NCBI GenBank assembly: GCA_963969595.1
Contig: OZ018408.1
Coordinates: forward strand, 32,984,108-33,048,107
Source of the DNA: Neckera pumila
Taxonomy: Eukaryota > Streptophyta > Bryopsida > Hypnales > Neckeraceae
DNA: 64,000 bases
Direction of reading: 5' to 3'
The notes beneath the pieces are model-generated. The model had not been told where the DNA came from and made no database searches. It saw nothing but the letters and a program-made list of their open reading frames with translations. Both the position numbers and the translations under genes were made by a program. Positions 28,001 to 38,500 of this stretch are shown piece after piece; positions within the stretch are counted from its first letter, which is position 1, and each line of letters starts with the position of its first letter.

Positions 28001-29335
28001 ATGGACGATGTTTGTAGTGTTAACATGCATTACATTTATCTAGTCCTCATGTTCAGTTAATATTAGTGTAATGTAAATGGTGTGAACTTAATGTTAATGT
28101 GATTTTAGCGTCCTTGGAACTTGATTTTATACTAGCAACTATTAGTCAAATTAATTTGACATTAATTTAATAAAATCTTAATATTGATCTAATGTCCTAG
28201 CAGATTAACACGAATTTGTCATTAATAACTTTGTGAAGCTAGTAGGGGATCTTTTGAGATGGATCTTGCAACGTCTCTTCAATCTTATGCATCTGGATAC
28301 TGGTTAATGTTTACCTTTCTTGTTGCAGCAAGGGCTTCCATATGGCTACATTGCTAATGTCTGCGTGGACAAGTCTTCTCGGAAACAGGGAATAGCGTCT
28401 ACACTGATGGAATGTGCAGTGCAGGTCGGGCGAGACTGGGGTAACCAATTGCACCTTTTGTGTGACCATTTATAATTGTCTGGAGCACTTGAGACATGTA
28501 TTGAGTTAAATTGATTGTGGTTATATATGTTATTTCCTTTAACCTCATTTTTTTTTCATGACCTCAATTTTAGATTTAACATGTAAAAAGAAGATTGATA
28601 TACTTCAAATAACTTACATAATTTTAACACCCTCATGATCAAACACTATAATCTTTCAATCCATAAATGATATTGTTATGTATTCTTTTTGTACAGATAC
28701 ATTTCAAAAGAAATTGATGAAAGTTATCAAAATTTTGACATTTTTTTAACTTTAGAGCAAACTCCAAGAAGCTCAAAAAAGACCTGGGGCATTTAGGGGT
28801 AACGAAATTCTAGACCAAGTCATTGTCGAGAATTAATATACGTCCAATGTTAAGGTAGCTGTCGGGTCACCAAAACGATTTTATCTATTTTTAGATTGTA
28901 CAGCGTAATGTAAAATAAAAGTGAAGTAATCATGACATCATATCAGCTGTTGTGTTTCCGTGCAGGGTTGAACGCCATCTATGTTCATACTCATACGACG
29001 AACCAACCAGCGTTCAAGTTGTACGTGAAGAAGGGGTTTGAGGTAATTATGCTCTGCAACTTTGATTTAGCTTCCAATCAAGTGATAGAAGATGAAGATA
29101 AGATTGATTTTGCAGTTTTAATTAAATATTTTTTTGTTATACGTGCAGGTGCTTGACGCAGGATGTCCTCAAAAGCTTCTGGATGGTAATTTACTTCTTC
29201 GGTTACAGTTGTAATCTATTTAAAGGCCTAGACCTTAGTTTAAAATTTGCAGGCAGTAGTGCTCCGGAATCTGGATCAGTCAGGGTCCAGCAAAATTTAC
29301 TCAGTCCAAGCTGGATAGAATCGAATGTACATTAG
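25027..29335 (+). CDS. GNAT-family N-acetyltransferase, probably plastid-targeted, 12 exons, 352 aa
   Basis: An acetyl-CoA-dependent N-acetyltransferase of the plant GNAT group. Exons: 25027-25178, 26392-26593, 26654-26708, 26805-26866, 26936-26988, 27445-27481, 27607-27669, 27813-27938, 28329-28440, 28966-29042, 29149-29185, 29253-29335. All junctions are GT-AG (one acceptor, before 26936, is weak) and every phase matches. The N-terminus (MEAGSISRAFIRTPSPLAWS) is Ser/Arg-rich and low in acidic residues, like a chloroplast transit peptide. Residues near AAWLRAETYSEEQAYTRYVD and EFTALKRRVSDQHG belong to the conserved plant GNAT N-terminal part. The acetyl-CoA site is in YIANVCVDKSSRKQGIASTL (R/QxxGxA loop), followed by IYVHTHTTNQPAFKLYVKKGF, the usual C-terminal Asn/Tyr motif. 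Substrate is unknown; relatives acetylate lysines or protein N-termini. Exons 3-5 are less conserved and less certain. It ends 210 bp from the convergent Ycf54 copy. Confidence 0.88.
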
Positions 29336-29407
29336 TTGTCTGTTCTAACTTAGGACTTCTAGCAGTACAGTGATAGACAGGAAGAGCAGATGTATTGACA
29401 TTTCTAG

Positions 29408-31167
29408 CTCCTCCTATACCACCTCGGTCCTGGTAAACTATCCGCTCCAACACTCGTCTTGTTTACTGGAAGTAAAATTTGGCAACGTCTGAAGAGGATA
29501 GTCTCTCGAGTATGCAGTGCAAAATCCACAGTATCGAGACTGCTTCAATTCTTCTTGTATAAGAAAGGAGTCCACCAATCGCCCTCATACTTGGGGTAAG
29601 GAGCAATCCATTTCGCTGGTCTCTCAAACTTCACGGTGGTGAGCTTGCCTGCCAACACCTCCTCCGGAGAGTCTACGGTCATTTCTCCTTTAAGCACTCG
29701 GTCCAACCTCAGCTTCATGAACCTGAAATACTGGCGTTAAATGAAAGTAATCATAGAAAGCATCACATCGGGAAAAAAGGAAAATTGCTTATAACTAGGA
29801 AGTTCGGGCAGCTTTTAGATTTCACAAGTCGAAGCAACAATCTCAAGAGTACAAGCTCAAGATTCTGCACCAACATCGTGTGCAACTAGGGATGAGGTAA
29901 CAACCAATTCATTGTGCTTACGACATCTTACGACGAATTCGAGGTAGCAAGTGTCCAATCCACCTCAAAGTAGTTTAAAACCTTGTTATCTCAATACTTT
30001 TAGCATTTCACATAGGAGCCACATACACATCTCCTCTTCCTGTTGTCACTTGGACTATTGTGAAGTCAACATTGCAAAAATAAGGTAAAACGCACAGAAA
30101 AGCTTTTGAATTAATCAAGGTGTAGGATTTCTTGCTATCCCAAGCTTGTTGCTTCGACCTGTGCAATCTAAAGTGACCCTTAGATCAAAAAATTCTGGCA
30201 ATGCAGTAACAGGTGTTCTGTAAAATTGATATACAAAGTATCAAAATTCAAGATAAAACTCACGTGATCCAAACTTTGTCCGTTGATACAAGAGCAGCAG
30301 AAGGTCTGCCCACTTTGGCGGCCACCTCCGGGTGCTTGTCAAGGAACTCGGGCTCAATGACCATCCAGAAATCCTGTTCCTTGTTGCGCTCTCCATACAA
30401 ACGCAGCTTCTCTTGCATCTGCTCTTGGAAGTGCTCCTCATCGTCCAGCATGAACTTGGCATTCGCTATCAAGTAGTAGTAGGTAGTCTTCTGCAGCAGG
30501 ACACCAAAAAATCATGACAGTAAGTCAATTCCACTACAGATTTTACACCCTGAATCATACTTTCCAGGTTTAGAAACAAAAAAATTCTCAGTGCTATAGC
30601 AGCTTCCGCTAAAGCAATTGCCGAAATACAATCGGTTTCCTAAGCACATCTCAACTTTATCGGAGGCCACAAAGAACCAACCTGTGAAGAGGCCGAACTT
30701 AAAGACTCCTTACTGCAAAATCCAGACGGAGAGAACCAGTTACAGAACAATACTAGAGCTCCAATGAGTCAACATTTAGCCAACCTGTATATTACAAACC
30801 CTAATCTCTGCATCAAATGAGGCTCTTCTGGAAATCTTCACAAAGATGGAGTAAATTCCCTACAATGCTCTTCCGGATATCTTTGAATAGATCACGAAGA
30901 ATTTGGCTTTCAAGTAGGGCAACAAATCTATGACAGAATCACAAATACTCCCCTCCAGCTCTTCCATGTATAGAAGGCAAACTTGTGCAACGTTGTTACA
31001 TATGTGATTTACTAAGGTTAGGGAGGCTTAAATATATGTAGCTAGCACTTGCTAGTTCACTATATCCGAAAGATTGTAAAAATGAAAATTGCGGTACTGA
31101 ACATGTGGAACTCAGGGTTTAGGAATGGGAAGTGCGCACTTACGATGCAACCTCATTATCTACAGCT
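29408..31167. repeat. segmental duplication, copy A (partner 57264-59036)
   Basis: About 1.76 kb nearly identical to 57264-59036, introns and 3' flank included, in the same orientation. It differs by scattered substitutions and a few small indels. Homology starts at CTCCTCCTATACCACC and stops at ATCTACAGCT; then only a 17-bp block of the partner resumes (31168-31184). Confidence 0.95.
29545..30708 (-). pseudogene. Ycf54/LCAA-like gene, duplicate lacking the transit-peptide exon
   Basis: Exons on the minus strand: 30682-30708, 30264-30490, 29545-29722. They encode the whole conserved Ycf54 domain (YYYLIANAKFMLDDEEHFQE to the end WWTPFLYKKN), identical in the last 134 residues to the intact copy at 57400-59754. 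The small exon differs at two residues (ESLSSASSQ against ESSSSATSQ). Ycf54 assists the Mg-protoporphyrin monomethyl ester cyclase in chlorophyll synthesis inside plastids. Here exon 1, with the start codon and transit peptide, is gone. Upstream the sequence runs directly into the last exon of the kinesin/Myb gene. Without a new start and targeting signal it should not work in the plastid. It could still be transcribed as the 3' part of a fusion transcript. The lack of damage in its exons means it is either very young or still used. Confidence 0.85.
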
Positions 31168-31178
31168 GAGAGGGGCAC

Positions 31179-31339
31179 CTTCTTTGATTTTCGGTGGCCC
31201 TTCTCGTTCCTGTATTTGTCTTTCAATTGACAAGTCGTCTTTTCCGTCTTTTAATTTTGGTCCAGCTTTGGCCGAGGTGGTTGACTCCCTCGACCAAGGC
31301 TTCAACTTCGGTCTTCGTCCATTTTTTATAAGCTTTTTT
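31179..31339 (-). pseudogene. telobox-type Myb/SANT exon, frameshifted, last exon of the kinesin-Myb gene
   Basis: After the acceptor tttttacag the frame, in phase with the previous exon, reads KKAYKKWTKTEVEALVEGVN and then GQSWTKIK, the first two helices of a telobox/TRF-like Myb domain. It then runs into a stop at 31223. One frame over, the same exon continues as QLKDKYRNEKGHRKSKK, the typical third helix (LKDKxRN). The exon is 161 bases long; 162 would keep the frame open throughout, so a one-base deletion near 31246-31250 explains the break. The exon ends AAAGAAG/gtgcccctctc, and this donor is the one that belongs to exon 1 of the Ycf54 gene. As it stands the protein would end after 38 residues of this exon, without the DNA-recognition helix. 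Confidence 0.7.
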
Positions 31340-31431
31340 CTGTAAAAAACAATCACATGGAACCTTAGCAAATCCAAAGAATTAAAATACCCAATTCTAA
31401 AGTCACGAGCCGTTTCCAGCAAGAAAGACAC

Positions 31432-32269
31432 CTGAAGAGGGTCAAGGCCTTGATCGACCGCAATCTTCCCATCCAACGCTTGCTGAAGCTGGTCTCGTAA
31501 AGTCGACATCTCCACCAGCGTTTCCATGTTGCTGTCTTCCTTCGCAGCCAGTTCCGCCTTCAACTTTTTAATAAGAGCTTGAAGTTCGTCCACTTGCAGT
31601 CGGTATCTATGAGCCTGCAGAAACAAAACCTCAAAATCTAATTTAAATCTAATTCTGCGCTGGCACACATGTGCTCGGCTGATGGGAATCTGCACAGTAC
31701 TATCAGTAGCAGTTTTTATGTTAACTTTCGGGCTACCACGGAAAGACACTAGGTAGCATCCGCAGAGGGCTGTTGACACTGATCAACGGTTCATAGGACG
31801 AAGCATTACGAAGAGGGCTTTTGGCAGTTGACGCTGATTCATATGTAGGAGCTGTGCGTACTGGGGTGCTCGGAGTCATCGCTCGTTCAAAGCTACTCGC
31901 TGAACGTAAGGGGCTTTTTGCAATATATGGCGCTTGCTCGAAGCTCGGAGCTGTACGAAGAGGGCTGTTGGCAATCACCGTTGATTCGTATGGAGGAGGC
32001 CTTCGCGAGGGGCTGCTGATGTTGGAGGCCTCATACGCCGGGGGCAGAGGTAAGAAAGAATGCCTTTTGACGGTCTGAGATCGGATAACCACTGGCACAA
32101 TGCGAATTGGTGTGGTTGCACTCATCAAGGACGCTCTAGCTGAAATGAGCGACGTAATCAAAGATGGAAGGGGAGAAGGTGGGTCTGGTTGGGGAGGGTC
32201 CGGTTCCTGGGTTACAAGGTGGAAAATGGCGCGTTGCTTACGCTTAGGCTTTCCTTGACTGCTGAGCGT
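31432..32269 (-). CDS. C-terminal extension of the kinesin gene: SP-rich repeat exon and coiled-coil exon
   Basis: Two exons continue the kinesin reading frame in phase 0. The first (about 31748-32269; its donor is uncertain) encodes a basic, Pro/Ser-rich stretch with about five copies of a 15-17 residue repeat, each centred on SPLR or TPVR and followed by a serine-rich segment with an S/T-Y/F-E motif. These look like proline-directed phosphorylation sites. The second (31432-31614) encodes 61 residues that look like a coiled coil (VDELQALIKKLKAELAAKED). The Myb exon follows. I know no kinesin-4 with these parts. They may be the front of a separate Myb gene fused to the kinesin, or a lineage-specific tail. 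No separate promoter or obvious start codon lies between the two parts. Confidence 0.6.
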
Positions 32270-32501
32270 CTGCATACCGGCAATTTTACACGTTCACAAC
32301 CGAGTCAACAGCATTTACTCTATCTTGCCCTTCAACTGGAAGACAGACACTGACAGAAACAGCCATTATATTCCTCATTTCTGTATGGCAAAAAAGGAAG
32401 TTCATGAAAGTCTTGGAAGTATCACAGCAAGCTAATGGCTTACAACAGAAAGCTGATCTTCCGAACCCTCGAGCAGAAAAGGAAAGGGACGATTCGCTCA
32501 C

Positions 32502-35500
32502 CTTGATGTTGCCAAGATCAGACAATGGTCGCCGACGAATCCTTTCTCCCTCACTTTCTTCCCCTGAACCTAGATGACCTGCTCGCTCCCAAATGGGGCT
32601 GGCCTCCTGAAAAGCAGAATCGAGTAATGCAGCGGCTTGAGCAGCCAATGCAGCTCTTTTGGCAGCCATAGCACGCTCAGCACGTCGTGCACAGGCTTCC
32701 ACCTCATCCAGGATTCCTACGAGGGATAGTCGTCTATCACTCCCTTCTCCGGGTGATTGTTCCAACTGAGCAAATTCATAAGAACTTGGAATTGATCCTT
32801 CAAAATCAAATGGAGGACTCAATGAAGAGGCCTGCCATCCAGGAGTAAAGGGTTCCTCAGCGTTGCTACACCTCTCAGACTGCCCAGGCACAGACTTTGT
32901 GACTTGGATTGGGGTATGCTCGCCGGTATCAAACAAAGGATGATTTCTTATCGAGATTGGGAGATCCTCTATGAGGTCTCTAGTCATTTCTTTTGCCCTA
33001 GGGTTAAGTACACCACTACCCTTTAACTTCCTTGGGGTCAAAAAACTTTTGTGCATGCTGCGACCAGATCCTGAGTTATTTCTACGACCTGCAAACTTGT
33101 CTTGCCAATCTGAATCCGAATCCTCCATGGAAACATCATTGTCAGATATATGCACATCCGAGTCCCATTCAGTATCAGTTATATGGCGCCGTGAGTCCCG
33201 AGATCCCTGAAGCACGATTAACATAACGAAATGAGATTAGTTTCAAGTAAATTGCAGCGGTAATAGGATTTTTGTCCAATCTCAAAATACGTCTGAGCAT
33301 CTGATTCCAGGAGATTCTTACCTGTCGAATCTGAAATCAAATGGTATTAGGATAGATGATGTACCTTGCGAAGAGCATATGAGGATTTCTCACTTCCTGA
33401 GCTAGAGTCCTTCGCCGGATCTGACGATTGCCTCCATTTGGTCAAGACAGATACCTTCTCCACATCACGCCTCTTCACAACTTCGAAGCCACTCTGTATA
33501 ATTCGCATTCGGCTTTTAACTTACATGTGACAGACCAGACAGTCCCACCATAAAAACGCTGAAAATCCTGAGGAAGGAACGTCAAAATTAAGGAAACAAA
33601 GAGTCGAAAGCAGGACCGTGGGATGAATTTAGCAAGATGAACCAAACGGACCTTCGTGGCTGCAGACTGGACGGCGGAGAACTGCTGCTCCTTCAAGCGA
33701 AGTTGTTGTTCAAGGTCCTGTCGATGGGTCTCACTCTGTCTTAACAAGTCCTCCAATTCTGCCATTTTCTCCCTTGTATCCTTGTCCTCCTCTTCTTTTC
33801 CCCGAACTTGACACCTACATACTCAAGGGCAGACACTCTTGCTTTCATATGTGATACGAAAACTATAAAAATTATTTCGCTAGTGTCAGGGATCGTATAA
33901 ATATGCACAGGATATAGCAGCCCCAAAGCCAGAGAATAAAAGCTATGCAGATTCAAGATTCAAGACATGATATACCTTGCGAGCGATGCTGCATTGAAGA
34001 CAAGGTGAAGGAGGTTCTTAGCATCACCCATAGAACGGAGGTGAGCCCATCGAGCGCGCCCACTAAAATTTCGTTCCCGTTCCTCAGCCTCCGAAAGTTG
34101 GGAAGCCATAGCAACAAGGGAGCTGGAAGAGGACGTGAGCATACTCTCAAGCAAGGTGATTCTGGTACTACGTGTGGACGCAGCGCATTCCTTATCAGCA
34201 GATCTGAGTCACCAACAAGAGAATCAACAACTGACCAGGATAGTGCGAGCAGTTGAATGCAAGACAGTCTAACGTAGAAGTACCATGAATTAATGCAATA
34301 GGGAGAGAACAATCCGAAGCATTCGAGTAGATTCTCAAAAGCCGCAGAGCACACTGATAATTGAAATGCCCCTATTTTGAAATGCCCCTATTCCAACTTC
34401 TATGCCCCTATTTTGTATAAAAAATAAACACGCTGCATTAGAGTTATCACATTACACGGAACGAGGGCTAAAACTAGCACAATACTCTTCTAAATCCAAA
34501 TTTGTAAAGTACCTTCCAACGATGTCGACCATGCAATAGAGTCAACTAATATGTTCCCGCCTACAGGAGCAATGCGCCCCCCTTATCTCATATGCACACT
34601 GTTAGCACGGCATGCTGGGAACCAATACTTACTCTGCCATTTGCTTCTCATAAGCTGAGCGAACCTCATGTACACGGACTGCAACCTCAAGCTCCTGTTC
34701 CAGCCAGTTCTGGAGTGCCTTCTCACTCTGCAAGTGCAAAATGAGTTAAAAAGAATAATCACAACATTAATTACAAATCGAAAATCGAGACGTCTTATTT
34801 CAATTATCTGTTAGCTTGGATACTGCTCACTTTTGACAAAGTCAGAAAGAAGCCCCATCGCATGGGAGCTCGAAAAAGTAGGCATTTTTAAATAATCTCT
34901 ACATTAAAATGAAACGTTGACCTGATGCTGCAAGATTACACAAAAAAGAAGCTCGAATGCATTCATCTGATGTGACTCGGGTTTCTGTGGAACTAGAGTT
35001 ACTACCTGAGCACCAGATCCACTGACATTTCCAGGGCCTTGCAAAAGAAACTCAGAGAAATGCTAATCAGTGCATGACACCGCAAACCGATCTTTATATC
35101 TAAGTTACATACAGAAGAAATACATGCGCAATAAAGAATCAACAGGATTTCAATGCATCAAGCGATGAACAAAATCTGTAGTTATAGAAAACAGGCTAAG
35201 CTCCAGTAATACCATTAATAATATTGTCTTTGGAGGACTTTCTTGCTTCAAGAAGTTCTTTAAGTCGTTTAGTGGCTGCAGCAGCCTCCTCAGTCTTTCT
35301 ATGTAAGACCTGCATCAATGCATGGACACTCTTCGATTTAGTAAAATTAATATATACTCCATTAGTTTTTAGACAATCACATACTCACTATCTTCCCTTG
35401 TACAGCCAAAGATAGCTATATATGTGAGTCACATGCAGGGTATGTTCTAAAACCTCATAGTCTTTGACCTCGTAGTTCTAAAACCTCGTAGTTCTAAAAC

Positions 35501-38500
35501 CTCATAGTGTTTGACTACGGGATCTCAGCAATCATCAAGACGGATGAAGGACATTCACATCCATGAAACCAGTGTTCTACAGATGATGAGCTGAGAATGG
35601 CACACACCGAACACTTGGAACAAAAAAACTTTACAACACACCTTAGTTTGGCGTTGATGTAGAGCCTGAAGTTTCTGCATCTCGTACACATTTGGACGCC
35701 CTTCTTTACGGAGCTGTTTTCATAAAGGAATAAATCAGCACGAATAACCAAACATTTTGACTATCTCCATATTGAAACAGAGATGCATCATGAGTCAAGA
35801 ATACCCTGAAAAACTAACCTGTAGAAGCTCCTTTTCTCTCTGTGCTTTCCAGATACGAAACTGCTCAGATTCTTGCTTTTGTTTCTGCTGAAGTTGCACC
35901 TGCAACAAGCAACGAAAGTACAAGCCAGCGGAAAACACGTGTCAAGGAGGATTATTCCCACTAATCAAAATGAGGGGAAATTATCCATGTATCACGCACA
36001 GGATTGGATTTACGAACAGAAGAATATTGAGGAATCTCGAACTCAATTACTCGAGACATTTAAAAGAAGGCCGATCATAGCAAGCATAGCAAATATCATC
36101 TTGCTATACTTAAGATCAGATCAAATCCACGACGCTGATTATCTAGAAACAAGAACGTTCAGAATAAAATTCTAAGCTCAAATTCTAAAGAATTTAGTAC
36201 GTAGACAAGAACGCAGTATAGCACCTTATGGGACTTGATACGTTGTATTTCCTCGAGCAAGCGCTTAGCGCTTTCCTCGCTGCGTTGTTTAGCCCGAAGT
36301 AGTTGAGACTGATTCTCCTGCTTCTTTTTCAAGTCCGCGATCTGCCGGCAAAGGCACGCGATAACTATTGCCTTAGAGAAGTATCACGAATATAAAGATG
36401 TAATTGGATGGCAATAGTCCTGGCTTTGACTGGCCAAGTTCTGACATGAGCTTGAACTTGAACCGTACCTGACTCTCAAGCGTCTTCAGTTTGTTCCCAT
36501 AAGATTCTTGCAGCTTATGAGTATGCTCATCAGATGTGGTTGCTAGAGACTCAAGCTCCGTCATCAATGTGTCTCGTTCTCTCTATAATACCCGAAAGCA
36601 CTGTTAAAAGCTGACACTTTAAGAGATCTAAACTCTTGAGATGACAGCGACAGAAATACAGTTTCTAATTTGCAATCGAAAATTATGTTGATACAACATC
36701 AACATCAACAATACCACAGCTTCATACTTAAGAAACTCAATCTGCACAACATATTGAAGTCAGTTGAGTAATACAACCTGCAGCATTTTCTTCTCTTCTT
36801 CTAACTCGACAAGCTTCCGCTCGAAGTGCTGCTTTAAGACAGCTGTTTCTGGTTTAGCAAAGGATTTCATCTCCGCCTGCGTGTCACACATTCGAGTCAG
36901 GCCAACTGTGGAATCGTAGATAATATTGGAAGGATGTCAGTGCAGGGATAGATGGAAGCTTAAGAGGAGTTTGCCGTTTGATAGGACATACCTCTTTTTG
37001 TTCAAGTTTTTTGTCAAGTTCCTTCAGCTCTTTGTCAAGATTTTCTTGGAGCATGGTGTGCTCCCATTCCTTTGCCTGTACCTCTGCTTCTGCAACTTCA
37101 GGAACATCACCTACAAAACATTATGTTTTGTAGATTAGTCTGATGTCTTTATATCCACGTTCATGTTTTCTAATTGAAATGAATGCCAGTTGATTGAATA
37201 TTGTGAAATCTTTAATCAAGGTGACTTGATAACTGGAATGTCACAAGAACTAGAACAACAAATAACCAAGACGTAGACGTCCCCATACCAATGCGACAAG
37301 AGTTCTTACTTGAAGGTAGAATGTTGGCAGCATGACCTGCCGCTGTGCAATTATCGCCAAGGCTGACAATGGCTGGCGCCAATGAAGGCTTAGATTGAAA
37401 AGATCGGTACCGCTGTAATTCCATCTCCAGGTCTTGAATCTTAGTTACATAGTCCTTGAGCATGCCTCCAGTCTGAAGATCATCGGGAATACATTCAGGA
37501 GTTTTAAGGCTAGCAAAAACAATCCCAACTCACATCTACAAAAAGATATGATTCTTGAGCACCTTTAGTAAACTACCAACTCTTTATATTGTGAAAGAAT
37601 ACCAGAGTACAGCAATGTGTGTGAGACAGAACATGAAGTCTTTCTGATCAGCTCCTCAGATTCTAAAATCAACTTTTAAGAGAAATAGGCACAAACCGGA
37701 GTATTGTCCTCGTCATCCAGCTCCGAGAAGGTCTTCCCAGCTCGCAATTGATCAAGTTTGAATTGAAGTTTGTCTCTGGAAACCTGTACAGAAGTTTCAG
37801 AGATGCATACTACCAGACATTAGTAATGGTGTGTGAGGTGCATGTGTGATCAAGATTTGCAGGAGAACAACTCTTAGGAAAGCAATACTGCATATGGAAA
37901 TCAATCTATTCCAAATTACAGCATTGATTAGCATACAGAGCAAACTATCGTTATTGTATCAAACCGTCTCATTTCAGAAGGACAGCTCCGAAGTGCATGG
38001 TAATATGCTTCTCTTCTAAGTAAACTGGTGCTTGACACAAGAGTGTTACCTGTGAGTCGATGGTTTGTTGGGTTAATTTTCCAATACGTGTGCGATATCC
38101 CTCAAGTTCCTTCCTATAATCCAAGTTGCTGGACTCTAGCCATGAAATTTTCTGCGTCAACATCTAACAAGGACAAAGAGTTTCTTACTCAGATTCTCAA
38201 TCACAATGGTAAATAGCAATCTTTGCAGCATTTATTCAACGTGGTCACTGTCAACAGATGCAATCGTGTTCAAGAGTCGACGTTCTAATCCATCATACTA
38301 AAGTACACAAATATCTTGAATTTGAAAAACTCCTGATATTTTAATAGAGTGAAAAATCTTATGAGGAATGAGTTCTTCACACAAGAAACCACCACAGAGA
38401 TGTTACCCTTCCAATTTAATACTGGATTCAGAAACATTAACTAAGAGACAACATGAGCTACTAGATCCACGTCGCTTTTCCTAAAGCACCCATCTACACC

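Noticed and set aside
31156..31779. 207-codon minus-strand open frame read as one protein
   Set aside because: It runs through two introns with good splice sites; phase matching supports separate coiled-coil and Myb exons instead.
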